Below are positions 53,133 to 63,075 of a DNA stretch of 64,000 nt, piece by piece. This DNA is from Rhizobium sp. ARZ01. GTDB lineage: Bacteria > Pseudomonadota > Alphaproteobacteria > Rhizobiales > Rhizobiaceae. The DNA lies in NCBI RefSeq assembly GCF_014851675.1, contig NZ_JACVAE010000004.1, positions 186,001 to 250,000 of the forward strand. Direction: 5' to 3'. Both the position numbers and the translations under genes were made by a program. How positions within the stretch are numbered: position 1 is the stretch's first letter; each line of letters starts with the position of its first letter. The notes beneath the pieces are model-generated. The model did not search any database and was not told the DNA's origin. It saw nothing but the letters and a program-made list of their open reading frames with translations.

Positions 53133-54002
53133 ATGAAAATCGCCATCGTCACCGACATCCATCACGGACCGCAGTCGCACACCAAGAAGCCGGGCTGGGA
53201 CGGCCTGCCGGTGTTGGAGCGGTTCCTCGAACGGGCCAAGGCTGAGAAGGTCGATCTGGTGCTCGATCTGGGTGACCACATCTCCGACACCAGTCACGAG
53301 AACGACTATCGCGTTGCCTCGGAAGTGGCGGCGGTCTTCGCCAACTATGACGGCCCGCGCATTCATGTGATGGGAAATCACGACGTCGCCAATCTCTCGG
53401 TGGCCGACAACGAGGCCATTTTCGGCCAGCCCATGCAGAGCCGGGTCGTCGACCTGGGTGAGACACGACTGCTGGTGTGGCAGCCCGGTGTGCAGCTCAG
53501 CCGGCAGACCGGCTTTCCGGCGGCCGCCGCAGGCCTCGGCTGGCTGGTCGATACGCTGATGGAAGACAAGCGTCCCGCCATCATTGCCACCCATGTGCCG
53601 CTGTCCGGGCATTCCCAGATCGGCAATTATTATTTTCAGCGCAGCCCCCTTCATTCCACCTACCCTGATCACGCGCTGGTGCGTGAGGCGGTCGAGGCCA
53701 CCGGGCGCGCGGCGCTGTGGCTTTCAGGCCATGTGCACTGGAACACAGTGACCAATGTCCGCGGCGTCCAGCACGTCACCGTGCAGTCGATGAGCGAGCG
53801 CTTCACCACCATGCCCGAACCGGCCAGCGCCTTCGCCGATCTCGAAATCGGCAACGGCCAGTTCTCGGTCACCGTTCATGGCCAGGACCCGTTCCACGCC
53901 AGGCTGCCGTTCCGCGCCTCGGGCGTGCGTCCCTGGATGCGGCCGCTGGACACTCTCGAAACCCCGTCCTCCGCTCCGGAGTTGGAGGTGGCCGGTGCTT
54001 GA
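53133..54002 (+). CDS. Calcineurin-like metallophosphoesterase
   Basis: This 289-aa cytoplasmic enzyme shows the full dimetal motif set: DIHHG near residue 8, GDHISD, GNHD, THVPL and GHVHWN. Such enzymes cleave phosphodiesters (cyclic nucleotides, glycerophosphodiesters) or phosphomonoesters. No signal peptide is visible. GAGGG before 53133 favours this ATG over 53121 and a GTG at 53079. It overlaps the first permease gene by eight bases, so it belongs to the import operon. Confidence 0.87.
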   Translation: MKIAIVTDIHHGPQSHTKKPGWDGLPVLERFLERAKAEKVDLVLDLGDHISDTSHENDYRVASEVAAVFANYDGPRIHVMGNHDVANLSVADNEAIFGQPMQSRVVDLGETRLLVWQPGVQLSRQTGFPAAAAGLGWLVDTLMEDKRPAIIATHVPLSGHSQIGNYYFQRSPLHSTYPDHALVREAVEATGRAALWLSGHVHWNTVTNVRGVQHVTVQSMSERFTTMPEPASAFADLEIGNGQFSVTVHGQDPFHARLPFRASGVRPWMRPLDTLETPSSAPELEVAGA

Positions 54003-54918
54003 TTTCCTCGCCAGGCGCATCTTCGGTGCCGCGGCGACCTTGCTGGTGGTCGTGACGGCCGTGTTCTTCGCCACCCGCCTGTCTGGCAATGCGATGGACT
54101 ACCTGCTGCCGCCGGGCATCGACCTCGAAACCAAGGCGGCGATGGTCGCCCGTTTCGGGCTGGACCAGCCGCTGTTGGTGCAGTTCGGCAATTTCATCGC
54201 CGGGCTCTTCCAGGGCGACATGGGGCTGAGCCTCTATGAGCGCCGCCCGGTGACCGCGATCTATGCCGAGCGCCTGCCCAATACCCTGGAGCTGTTCGCC
54301 TACGCGCTGGTGCTGTCCGTCGTCGTCGGGCTGCCGCTTGGCGTTGTCGCGGCCCTGCAGCGCAAAAACGCCATCGGCACGGCGATAATGGGCGTGGCCT
54401 TCATCGGCTATGCGACGCCCAATTTCGTGCTCGCCATCGTGATGATCCTGGTGTTCTCGTTCAACCTGCACTGGCTGCCCAGTTCGGGCTCGGCGACCCC
54501 GCTGCATCTGCTGATGCCTGCGATCGTGCTGGCGGCGCCGATGCTGGCCGAGATCATCCGCTTTTCCCGCAATGCCCTGCTGGATGTGATGAGCCAGGAC
54601 TATCTGCGCACGGCACGTGCCAAGGGGCTGCCGGAACATCTGGTGATCGGCAAGCACGCGCTGCGCAACGCGGCCATCCCCGTCGTCACAGTAGTCGGCC
54701 TGCAGGTCGCAGGCATGGTGGCGCGCTGCGTGCTGGTGGAGGCCGTGTTCGCCACGAAGGGCATTGGAGACCTCGTCGTGTTCGCCGCCATCGGCCGCGA
54801 CTATCCGGTTCTGCAGTTCGGCGTGATCCTGATTGCCGCGCTGGTGGTGACCGTCTCGCTGATCGTCGACCTGCTCTACGTCCTGATCGATCCCCGCGTG
54901 AAAGTGACAGTATCATGA
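53995..54918 (+). CDS. ABC transporter permease (DppB type)
   Basis: This 307-aa inner-membrane protein has about six hydrophobic segments and the peptide/opine permease features DYLRTARAKGLPEHLVIGKHALRNAAIPVVTVVG (EAA loop) and a conserved N terminus (LDFLARRIFGAAATLLVVVTAVFFATRL). The start is GTG at 53995 with GGAGG six bases upstream; the first bases overlap the phosphoesterase stop. Confidence 0.9.
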   Translation: MLDFLARRIFGAAATLLVVVTAVFFATRLSGNAMDYLLPPGIDLETKAAMVARFGLDQPLLVQFGNFIAGLFQGDMGLSLYERRPVTAIYAERLPNTLELFAYALVLSVVVGLPLGVVAALQRKNAIGTAIMGVAFIGYATPNFVLAIVMILVFSFNLHWLPSSGSATPLHLLMPAIVLAAPMLAEIIRFSRNALLDVMSQDYLRTARAKGLPEHLVIGKHALRNAAIPVVTVVGLQVAGMVARCVLVEAVFATKGIGDLVVFAAIGRDYPVLQFGVILIAALVVTVSLIVDLLYVLIDPRVKVTVS

Positions 54919-55820
54919 CCGATCTCGTCTCTCCCGTGATGCGCGCCGAGGGGCGCTCCCGGCCGCAACGTTCCACCGCAATCGCCCGGCTCTGGCGGAA
55001 AGCGGACAACCCGGCTCGCCTTTACCTGTTGCTCTTCGCCGTGGTGTTGCTGGTGACACTGTTCGGGCCGTTGCTGGCGCCGTTCCACCCGGACGAGCAG
55101 TCGCTGCTGGCGCGGCTGCGGCCGCCGGTCGGGTTCGACCGGGCAATGCCGGCGCATCCGCTGGGCACCGACCAACTGGGACGCGACCTGCTCTCGCGCA
55201 CGCTCCATGGGCTGCAGCTGACCATGCTGATCGCACTGATCGGCAGCCTCATCAGCCTGGTGATCGGCGTCACGCTCGGCGCTATCGCCGGATACGCCCG
55301 CGGCCGGCTCGGCAGTGCCATCATGGCACTGGTCGATATCCAGATCGCTGTGCCGTTCACGCTGATCGCGCTCCTCGTCATCGCCGTCTTCGGCAATTCG
55401 CTGCCGGTGCTGATCGCGGTGATCGGCGTGTCCGGGTGGGAAGTCTACGCTCGGATCGTTCGGGCGCAGGTGCTCTCCGTGTCGCGCCAGCCCTTCGTGG
55501 AAGCGGCGATCGCGGCGGGGGCGGCGCACAGCCGCATCCTCCTCAAGCATGTGCTGCCCAACGTCGCCTCGCCGATCATCGTGGTGTGGACGATGACGTT
55601 CTCGGCGGTGATCCTGCTCGAATCCTCGCTGTCCTTCCTCGGCCTCGGGGTACAACCGCCCACCGCGACGCTTGGTTCGATGGTCGGGCTGGGGCGCGAC
55701 TATCTCGCTTCGAGCCCCTGGATCGCGGTCGTGCCGTCGCTGACCATCATGTTCGTCTCGCTCCTTGTGCTGCTGATCGGCGACTGGCTGCGCGACGCGC
55801 TCGACGTCAAGCTCAAGTAA
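54915..55820 (+). CDS. ABC transporter permease (DppC type)
   Basis: This 301-aa inner-membrane protein has a DppC-type N terminus, HPLGTDQLGRDLLSRTLHGLQLTMLIALIGS, and the EAA loop QPFVEAAIAAGAAHSRILLKHVLPNVASP. It overlaps the DppB gene (ATGA). Together they form the channel of a peptide/nickel/opine-type importer. Confidence 0.92.
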   Translation: MTDLVSPVMRAEGRSRPQRSTAIARLWRKADNPARLYLLLFAVVLLVTLFGPLLAPFHPDEQSLLARLRPPVGFDRAMPAHPLGTDQLGRDLLSRTLHGLQLTMLIALIGSLISLVIGVTLGAIAGYARGRLGSAIMALVDIQIAVPFTLIALLVIAVFGNSLPVLIAVIGVSGWEVYARIVRAQVLSVSRQPFVEAAIAAGAAHSRILLKHVLPNVASPIIVVWTMTFSAVILLESSLSFLGLGVQPPTATLGSMVGLGRDYLASSPWIAVVPSLTIMFVSLLVLLIGDWLRDALDVKLK

Positions 55821-55928
55821 TGCCCGGCGGTCCCGGCCGCCGGCTCCCCGAACTTCATCTATCCAGCGCTCGGCCGGTTCCTCCCTTCCGGCCGGACGGG
55901 ATGACTCTGGAAGAAAAGGACCTCTGAC

Positions 55929-57482
55929 ATGAAATCCAAACTTCTCTTGACGCTCGCGGCAACACTCCTGGCCTCGACCTCGGCCATGGCCGCCAACTTG
56001 GTCGTCGCGACGCAGAACCTGCCTGCCTATATCGATCCGGGCAAGGATCATTCCAATTCCGGCTCGCAGGTGCAGGTCAACGCCTTCGACCCGCTGATCC
56101 AGAAGGATTACACGCAGCCAACCCCGACCTTCTCGCCGGGCCTGGCCACCAAGTGGGAGCAGACCTCTCCCACCGAGCTGGTCGTAACGCTGCGCGAGGG
56201 CGTCAAGTTCCACGACGGCGCCACCATGACCGCGGACGACGTTGTGTTCTCCTTCCTGCGCATCATCGACGAAGTCACGCCCGAGTTCGGTTCGATCAAG
56301 AAGCAGTTCTTCTCGAACTTCGAAAAGGTCGAGGCCATCGACTCCAAGACGGTCCGCTTCACCACCCTAAAGCCCGAGCCGCTGTTTGAGACCCTGCTCA
56401 ACGCCCAACAAGGTTATGTCATCCCCAAGGCCTATGTGATGGGCCTGACCGGTGACCCGCAGGTGGCCGAAGTATCCGACTTTGAAGCCTTTGGCCTGAA
56501 GCCCGTCGGGACCGGGCCGTACCGCATCACCGCCTTCCAACCAGGCGAGACGGTCGTCTACGAGAAGTTCGCCGAGCACTACGGCGAGGCTGCCCCGCTC
56601 GACCGCGTCGAACTGCGCCGCATTGCCGAGATGGCGACACGCCTGACCGCGCTGGCCAATGGCGAGGTCGACATCATCACCAATGTGCCGCCCGACCAGC
56701 TGGCAACCATCGAGGCCAATCCGGCGCTGAAGGTCGAGGGCAACGTCACCCCGCTCTTCCACCTGGTGTTCTTCAACACCGAGAATCCGCGCTTGGCCGA
56801 CAAGAAGCTCCGCCAGGCCCTCAGCCACGCCATCGACCGCGACCTGCTCAACGAGGCGCTGTGGCTGGGCAAGGCCGTGGTTCCCTCGACCCATACCTAT
56901 CCGCAGTATGGCGCACTCTACATGCCCGAGTTGAAGACGTTCGAATACGACCTGGAAAAGGCCAAGGCCCTGCTCGCCGAGTCGAATTATGACGGCAAGC
57001 CGATCCGCTTCGACACCGACGCGGTCTACTACACCAACGGCCTGCTCGCCGCCCAGGCGATCAAGGAGATGTGGGGCGCGATCGGCGTCGAGCTGAACCT
57101 CAACGTCGATCCGAAGTGGACCGGCAACGACGCCGACATGGAAACCCGCAACTGGTCGAACCCGATGTACTTCGCCGACCCGGCCGGTTCCTACGGCACG
57201 ATGTGGAGCCCGACCGGCGCCCGCATCACCAGCAGTTCGTGGAAGCCGAGCGCAGAGTACACCGCGATGTGGGAGCGCTTCCGCTATTCGACCGACGTCG
57301 CGGAACGCAAGGCGGCCTATGCCGAGATCATGGCCTATGTGAAGGAAGAGGCGCCGTTCGTGCTGCTCTATCAGCCGTACGAATCCTACGGCCTGAGCAA
57401 GAACGTCGAGTGGAAGCCGCTGCCCGGCCACATCCCCTACGTGCTCGACTTCCGCGCCGGCGCCATCGCCGTCAACGACTGA
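55929..57482 (+). CDS. ABC transporter substrate-binding protein, family 5 (peptide/opine type)
   Basis: This 517-aa periplasmic protein has a Sec signal (MKSKLLLTLAATLLASTSAMAAN) and the SBP_bac_5 fold: LATKWEQTSPTELVVTLREGVKFHDGATMTADDVVFSF, VGTGPYRITAF, FFNTENPRLADKKLRQALSHAIDRDLL. Members bind oligopeptides but also opines, agrocinopines, glutathione and sugars. Given the phosphoesterases around it, a phosphorylated or phosphodiester ligand is plausible but unproven. Confidence 0.9.
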   Translation: MKSKLLLTLAATLLASTSAMAANLVVATQNLPAYIDPGKDHSNSGSQVQVNAFDPLIQKDYTQPTPTFSPGLATKWEQTSPTELVVTLREGVKFHDGATMTADDVVFSFLRIIDEVTPEFGSIKKQFFSNFEKVEAIDSKTVRFTTLKPEPLFETLLNAQQGYVIPKAYVMGLTGDPQVAEVSDFEAFGLKPVGTGPYRITAFQPGETVVYEKFAEHYGEAAPLDRVELRRIAEMATRLTALANGEVDIITNVPPDQLATIEANPALKVEGNVTPLFHLVFFNTENPRLADKKLRQALSHAIDRDLLNEALWLGKAVVPSTHTYPQYGALYMPELKTFEYDLEKAKALLAESNYDGKPIRFDTDAVYYTNGLLAAQAIKEMWGAIGVELNLNVDPKWTGNDADMETRNWSNPMYFADPAGSYGTMWSPTGARITSSSWKPSAEYTAMWERFRYSTDVAERKAAYAEIMAYVKEEAPFVLLYQPYESYGLSKNVEWKPLPGHIPYVLDFRAGAIAVND

Positions 57483-57551
57483 TCCAGCATCGGCCGCCGG
57501 CGAGCGATCTCGCCGGCGGCTACCCTTGTCCGACCTTCCGAGGAAACTGCC

Positions 57552-59345
57552 ATGACCGCTCCCGTGTTGCTCAGCGTCGAGAACCTGCGCATCAGCTTTG
57601 CCACCGAGCGCGGCCAGTTCATCGCCGTCGATGACCTGTCCTTCGCCGTGGCGGCGGGCGAATGCGTCGCCATCGTCGGCGAATCCGGCTCCGGCAAGTC
57701 GGTGACGGCGATGTCCATACTCGGCCTGACCGCGTTCAATGGCGGGCGCATCGACGCCGGCGCCATCCGCTTCCGACGGCGCGACGGGACCGGCAGCGAT
57801 CTGACGCAACTGTCGGAAAAAGCCATGCAGCAGGTCCGCGGCGACGAGATCGCGATGATCTTCCAGGAGCCGATGACCAGCCTCAACCCGGTGTTCACGG
57901 TTGGCGAACAGATCGCCGAGGTGATCCGCCAGCACCGCCGGGTCGATGCTGCCGAGGCGGCGCGGAAGGCGGTGGATCTGCTGAAACGCGTGCGCATTCC
58001 CGAACCGGAACGACGCTTTGCGCAATATCCTCACGAGCTCTCGGGCGGCATGCGCCAGCGCGTGGTCATCGCCATGGCGTTGGCCTGCGAACCGCGCCTG
58101 CTGATCGCCGATGAGCCGACCACTGCCCTCGACGTCACCATCCAGGCGCAGATCCTCGACCTGCTGCGCGAGCTGGCCGCCGAGTCGGAAATGGCGGTGT
58201 TGTTCATCACCCATGACATGGGGGTGGTTGCCGAGATCGCCGACCGGGTGGTGGTCATGCATCACGGCGGCAAGGTCGAGGAGAACACCACAGCTGCGCT
58301 GTTCGCAGCTCCGACCAAACCCTACACCAGGAGGCTGCTGGCTGCGGTGCCGAGGCTCGGCAGCATGAGACCGTTTGCTGGTCCCCGCCGCTTCGGTGAC
58401 GAGACCCCGGACTCGGAGATTCCCGGAACGCGCAAGCCGCTGCTGACCGTGCGCGACCTGGTGACGCGGTTTCCTGTACATAAGGGGGCGTTCAAGCGGC
58501 ACGTGGCCAACGTTCATGCCGTCGACGGCGTCTCATTCACCCTCGGCAAGGCTGAGACCCTGTCCCTGGTGGGCGAATCGGGCTGCGGCAAATCCACCAC
58601 CGGCCGTTCGATCCTCAGATTGGTCGAGCCCAATTCGGGCGCCGTCGAGCTCGACGGCGAAAACGTGCTGGCCCTGGGCAGGGACAGGCTCCGGGCCAGA
58701 CGCCGCGACATGCAGATCATCTTTCAGGATCCCTATGCGGCGCTCGACCCGCGCCTGACCGCCCTCGAGCAGGTGGCCGAACCGCTGGTCATCCATGGCG
58801 TCGAGTCCGGCTCGGCGCTGCGCGATCGGGTGGTGTCGCTGATCCGGCGCGTAGGTCTTTCCGAAGAGCAGTTGGAGCGTTATCCGCACGAGTTCTCCGG
58901 CGGCCAGCGCCAGCGGCTCTGTATCGCTCGGGCGTTGACGCTTTCGCCCAAGATCATCATCGCCGACGAGCCGGTTTCGGCACTGGACGTGTCGATCCAG
59001 GCGCAGGTCGTGAATCTGATGATCGAACTGCAGGAGGAGTTGGGCCTCTCTTATCTCTTCATCTCGCACGACATGGCCGTGGTCGAGCGCATGAGCCACC
59101 GCGTGGCGGTGATGTGCCTGGGACGGATCGTCGAGATCGGTCCGAGGACTGCCGTCTTCGGCGATCCGCGCCACGACTATACCCGGACGCTGCTTTCGGC
59201 CGTTCCCAATCCGGACCCGGCCAGGCGCCGCACGGCTGCACTGGCTGAGAGTCAGCTTCCCTCACCCATCCATCCGATCGGCCACGCCTTTGAGGCCCCG
59301 GTCTACGACCAGGTCGGCCCGGACCATTTCGTCCTGATGAACTGA
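57552..59345 (+). CDS. ABC transporter ATP-binding protein, DppD-DppF fusion
   Basis: This 597-aa protein contains two complete cassettes. Cassette 1: [30 protein letters not shown]. Cassette 2: [36 protein letters not shown]. The segment after each ends with the oligopeptide-type tail ([28 protein letters not shown]). Fusion of the two ATPases is common in rhizobial importers. AGGAAACTGCC precedes the ATG. Confidence 0.92.
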   Translation: MTAPVLLSVENLRISFATERGQFIAVDDLSFAVAAGECVAIVGESGSGKSVTAMSILGLTAFNGGRIDAGAIRFRRRDGTGSDLTQLSEKAMQQVRGDEIAMIFQEPMTSLNPVFTVGEQIAEVIRQHRRVDAAEAARKAVDLLKRVRIPEPERRFAQYPHELSGGMRQRVVIAMALACEPRLLIADEPTTALDVTIQAQILDLLRELAAESEMAVLFITHDMGVVAEIADRVVVMHHGGKVEENTTAALFAAPTKPYTRRLLAAVPRLGSMRPFAGPRRFGDETPDSEIPGTRKPLLTVRDLVTRFPVHKGAFKRHVANVHAVDGVSFTLGKAETLSLVGESGCGKSTTGRSILRLVEPNSGAVELDGENVLALGRDRLRARRRDMQIIFQDPYAALDPRLTALEQVAEPLVIHGVESGSALRDRVVSLIRRVGLSEEQLERYPHEFSGGQRQRLCIARALTLSPKIIIADEPVSALDVSIQAQVVNLMIELQEELGLSYLFISHDMAVVERMSHRVAVMCLGRIVEIGPRTAVFGDPRHDYTRTLLSAVPNPDPARRRTAALAESQLPSPIHPIGHAFEAPVYDQVGPDHFVLMN

Positions 59346-59363
59346 CGCATGACAGGAGACACC

Positions 59364-60254
59364 ATGCTCACCACCTTCGCCTCCGCGGGGAAATTCTACC
59401 GCGGCAATCTGCACACCCATTCAAATCGCTCGGACGGCGCCCTGGAGCCGCAGGAAGTCTGCCGGCGCTACAAGGATGCCGGCTATGATTTCCTCTGCAT
59501 TTCCGACCATTTCCTCGAAAACTTCGATTTTCCGCTGACCGATACGCGGCTGTTCCGCGACGAGACATTCACCACGATCATCGGCGCCGAGCTGCACGCA
59601 CCCAATACTCATCTTGGCGAGCTCTGGCACATCCTGGCAGTCGGCCTGCCGCTTAACTTCGCGCCCACGAGCGCCGGCGAGAGCGGCCCGCAGCTGGCCC
59701 GCCGGGCAGCCGAGGCGGGCGCCTTCGTCGGCATCGCACACCCGCAGTGGTACGGGCTCAACACCGAGGACGGGCTGTCGATCGATGCCGCCCATGCGGT
59801 GGAGATCTACAATCACACCTGCGAACTGCTGTCGGCGCGCCCGGACGGGATGGTGATGCTCGACCATCTCCTGAACGCGGGCCGCAGGCTCACCGGCTTT
59901 GCCGCCGACGACGCCCACTTCAAGGCTGACGACGCCTTTGGGGGCTGGGTGCAGGTCAAGGCCGAGGCGCTGACGCCCGAAGCCCTGCTCGCGGCGCTCA
60001 AGGCCGGCCATTACTACGCCAGCCAGGGGCCGGAAATCCTGTCGGTCAGGCGCGACGGGGACAAACTCCACGTCGAGACCACGCCCGCTCGTTCGATCTC
60101 GCTCGCCGGCCGCGCCTCCGCCTCAGACGTTGTGCACGGAGAGGCCATTACCAGCGCCACACTGGATCTGTCCAATTTCACTGGTTCCTGGTGCCGGTTG
60201 GTGGTCACTGCCGGCGACGGCAAACGCGCCTGGAGCCAGCCGGAATATCTGTGA
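59364..60254 (+). CDS. PHP-domain phosphoesterase
   Basis: This 296-aa protein has the PHP metal motifs: GNLHTHSNRSDGALEP, CISDHFLEN, GAELHAP, GIAHPQWYG, EIYNHTCE and FAADDAHFKADDAFGG. PHP enzymes hydrolyse phosphoesters such as histidinol phosphate, pAp or cyclic phosphates. The ATG at 59364 has AGGAG at 59354-59358; the ATG at 59349 has no such site. It ends the import operon, only 18 bp after the ATPase, making three different phosphoesterase folds in one module. The substrate is unknown. Confidence 0.88.
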   Translation: MLTTFASAGKFYRGNLHTHSNRSDGALEPQEVCRRYKDAGYDFLCISDHFLENFDFPLTDTRLFRDETFTTIIGAELHAPNTHLGELWHILAVGLPLNFAPTSAGESGPQLARRAAEAGAFVGIAHPQWYGLNTEDGLSIDAAHAVEIYNHTCELLSARPDGMVMLDHLLNAGRRLTGFAADDAHFKADDAFGGWVQVKAEALTPEALLAALKAGHYYASQGPEILSVRRDGDKLHVETTPARSISLAGRASASDVVHGEAITSATLDLSNFTGSWCRLVVTAGDGKRAWSQPEYL

Positions 60255-60842
60255 TCGACGGATTGCTTTGGAGGACGATGCGTCTGCGCAAAGGCCTGGC
60301 GAGCAGCAGGGCTCGCCGGGTCCGGCCGTCGTGACATCCTAGAAGGTCTTTGGAACCAATGCGAGCCGACTAAGCACGAAGCGAGCGGCGGTCAACGAAT
60401 AACGAGAAGAATGGCTACCCCCCGCGAGGTCGAAAACTGGGGCAGGCCAAGGATTTTCGGCCATTTCCCGGCGTCAGCTGTCAAATCTAAAGCCGAAGAC
60501 TGCCGCTCACCCGCTCCGATCTGGATTGCAACCCGAACCAGTCGGTCAGATCGGGGCTGGTTCTCGTGCCACATGGATCAAAGAGGGTGTGGATCTGCGA
60601 AATCAGGCATGCGCGCCGGTCACGGCCTTCCGCCGCCCCCGAAGCCCGCACCTTGTGTGGGAAGTTTCTATTAGAGACCGCAGTGGCCACCCTCAATGCC
60701 GGGGTCGATCTCTTACTTGTCGCAGGTGGGCCGTATTCTTAACGACTTGTGCTGAGCAGGACAACCGGGGCCGGTGCGCCCCGGTTATCCACTGACATGA
60801 AATCGTCCGTCGCCCGTGTTCTCGGGCGCGCTGTTGCCAGCC
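60255..60842. other. Intergenic region with one strong hairpin
   Basis: No gene is supported in these 588 bp. Two open frames of 60-87 codons lack motifs and ribosome sites. A perfect 9-bp stem, AACCGGGGC (60763-60771) with GCCCCGGTT (60778-60786), lies 57 bp beyond the end of the HlyD gene and could terminate that leftward operon, though a T-run is absent. Confidence 0.5.
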
Positions 60843-62075
60843 TCAGTGACCGGCCAGAACCAGTGTTTGCACCGGCGCCACGACCGCCTGCATGCGCAGG
60901 ATCATGGCATGAACGATCGCCGTGGCGTCGACGGCGTGCAGGAACAGCCCCCGCAGGGTGCCGACGTTGCCCGAGGCGAGCTCATCGTGGTTGGACGTAT
61001 AGACATTGGCAATGCAGTTGCTGCCGGGAAGAATGTTGCCATACTGACCGGGATATAGCGGCTCCAAAATGGCGGTGACCGTTCCCGGAGCGGTAAGTTG
61101 CCGCGCATCGATCAACTGGTCGCTAGCGCGCACCTGTCCGCTGGCGATTACCGCCTGGACGTCGGTCACGACCATGGGAATAATGGTGAAAGGCCTGGCG
61201 ATACAGGTCACCTCGGAGATCATGCCGACCTTCAACACCATGGTTTCGATCTGCCCGAACCCGGCCACCAGACGCTCGCGCCCGGCGTCGTCGGGCACCA
61301 GCACGCCGGCCGGCCGCACCAGCGGGTTGACGATTTCGCCGACACGCAGCGTGAACTGCTGCAGTGTGCCGTCGACGCCTGCCTTCACAACGGTCTTGTC
61401 GATGGCGTTTTGAGCTTCCGCCTGCTGCGCCTCGGCGCTCGCCTTCTCCGCTGGCAGCAAAGTGGCGATGCGCGTTTCGAGAGTCTGCTTTCTCGCGACG
61501 ACTGCCGCCAGTTCGCTCTGCTTGCCCTCAACGAGGCTTTCCAGCCGGTCGATCTCCCGCGGGGCGACACCGCCCGGATTGCGCCGCTGCAAATCTCGCT
61601 GCGTGTTCAGATCGTCCTTGGCCTGCGCAAAGGCCGTCTCCACCTGTTTGATCTCAGCGTCAGCTGTTACAAGTTCGGACTTCGCAACGACAATCTCGGC
61701 GCCGACTTGGGCGACTCGTTTGCGCGCGGTCTCCAGCGCTGCCTGCTGCTTGCTGCTTTCCAGACGGAAGAGCGGTTGGCCGGCCTTCACCTTCTGGAAG
61801 GGTTGGACGTAGACTTCGTCAACGCGCCCGATGGTCTCCGGAATGACCGCGACCGTGCGGTAGGCTGCCGTAACGTTCGACGTTGAGGGATGGAAATAAA
61901 AGATCATGGTGATCAGCGAGACGGTGAGCAGGATGCAGGCGGTGATGCCCCAGCGCAGCTCGAACCACACCGAATAGAGCGTGATCTCCTTGCCGATCCT
62001 CTTGCCTTGACGGTAGCGTCGGAAAAGATAATCGGGGAGGATCGTCACCAACGAACAGAGCAAGGTTTCCAGCAT
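60843..62075 (-). CDS. HlyD-family membrane fusion protein
   Basis: This 410-aa periplasmic adaptor is anchored by one N-terminal membrane segment (WGITACILLTVSLITMIFYF, about residue 45). It has the biotinyl-lipoyl-like half-domains (VDEVYVQPFQKVKAGQPLFRLESS, then VKAGVDGTLQQFTLRVGEIVNPL) flanking a long coiled coil (about 105-215). It is like the YibH/YiaV group, which are paired with a small membrane protein. No pump ATPase or outer-membrane channel is next to it. Its start overlaps the stop of the upstream small-protein gene by one base (TAATG). Confidence 0.87.
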   Translation of the reverse strand: MLETLLCSLVTILPDYLFRRYRQGKRIGKEITLYSVWFELRWGITACILLTVSLITMIFYFHPSTSNVTAAYRTVAVIPETIGRVDEVYVQPFQKVKAGQPLFRLESSKQQAALETARKRVAQVGAEIVVAKSELVTADAEIKQVETAFAQAKDDLNTQRDLQRRNPGGVAPREIDRLESLVEGKQSELAAVVARKQTLETRIATLLPAEKASAEAQQAEAQNAIDKTVVKAGVDGTLQQFTLRVGEIVNPLVRPAGVLVPDDAGRERLVAGFGQIETMVLKVGMISEVTCIARPFTIIPMVVTDVQAVIASGQVRASDQLIDARQLTAPGTVTAILEPLYPGQYGNILPGSNCIANVYTSNHDELASGNVGTLRGLFLHAVDATAIVHAMILRMQAVVAPVQTLVLAGH

Positions 62076-62542
62076 TATTTTGCTCCGTTGCGTGGTGTTG
62101 CAGTCGTGTTCGCTTCCGCGGTTTTACCTGGCGGATCGACAAGCTTCTCGGCCTCAACAGCCCCCGCCGGAACCGTTTCCGGGGCATCGACAAGTCGCCC
62201 GGCCATCTTGCGCAACGAGACCGCCATAGATCTCAGCGGCGAGATGATGTCGGGGAGGTCGATCATCGCCAGCAGAAGCGCCGCAATCCAGAAAATCCTG
62301 CTATGCGTGAACAGGGCGATAAGCGCCAATACGGCGACGATTTCAAACTGGACTTTCTGCGTGCGGTGCGCCAGGTGCTCCGGCAGGGCATGCAGCCTCA
62401 TATAGAGCACTCCTGTCGTGAAAATGGCCGCTATCATGAACACGACGACGAAGTTGAAAAGCGCGTCTGTCTGCCCCGGAGCCGTGACGAACGGTGGCAG
62501 ATGCTCGAACGCGAGCGGATGAGGAACAGCAGGCGTTTCCAT
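62075..62542 (-). CDS. Small membrane protein paired with HlyD
   Basis: This 155-aa protein has two hydrophobic stretches (FNFVVVFMIAAIFTTGVLYM; IVAVLALIALFTHSRIFWIAALLLAMI) and a polar, Pro/Ala-rich C-terminal tail. I do not recognise a named family with certainty; by position it resembles the small DUF3302 partners of E. coli YibH/YiaV, but the sequence is different. It is probably the membrane partner of the HlyD protein, with which it is translationally coupled. Confidence 0.7.
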   Translation of the reverse strand: METPAVPHPLAFEHLPPFVTAPGQTDALFNFVVVFMIAAIFTTGVLYMRLHALPEHLAHRTQKVQFEIVAVLALIALFTHSRIFWIAALLLAMIDLPDIISPLRSMAVSLRKMAGRLVDAPETVPAGAVEAEKLVDPPGKTAEANTTATPRNGAK

Positions 62543-63019
62543 CTCAAACCCCTAGAATAGATGCTGCGCGAACCAACTGGTAAAACGCGAAAGCAAAGGT
62601 GGACACTGTAGATTTGGCGATATCGATGTCAGGAGAGGAATTACGGAGGCGTCGCCTTTAGAATTTCAGGAAGTGCTGGTCAAGGCTCACTCATGTGCCC
62701 ATTGCCGCCAGCCGATGGAGGCCGAAGGACATACGTTTCGAAGGAGGACGGAGGCTGACGCTTATTGAAAATGCTGTGCATTTTGTGCATGGAGCGCCAG
62801 CCCGGCGCAGCCCAAGCGGCAATTGTCCAGCCTCCGACAAAGCCAGCCCGACGGGGTAGGCAATCCGAAAACCAACACGACGACCGGCCACCTTACCCGC
62901 GGCGCGGCGTCTGGATCGGCCGCGTGATTCGGCCGATAGCGGATGTCTGCACCCGTACTGCGCGAATTAGGAGTTGAGCACGCGTCAGGTTCCTTCAGGG
63001 GTGCAGCCCTGCGGGGAGT
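62543..63019. other. Intergenic region before the DUF892 gene
   Basis: I find no convincing gene in these 477 bp. A 66-codon frame on the minus strand near 62691-62891 has no motif or good ribosome site. The region ends at the stress promoter at 63020. Confidence 0.5.
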
Positions 63020-63044
63020 GGAACGAAAAGCTGCGGTAACCGTT
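63020..63044 (+). promoter_or_regulatory. EcfG/RpoE2-type general stress promoter
   Basis: GGAAC (63020-63024) and CGTT (63041-63044) are separated by exactly 16 bp, the consensus of the alphaproteobacterial general stress sigma factor EcfG (RpoE2 in Sinorhizobium). The element ends 31 bp before the DUF892 start codon. Confidence 0.8.
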
Positions 63045-63075
63045 GGTTAGCGTCACCAACCAGCGGGAGGGTACC

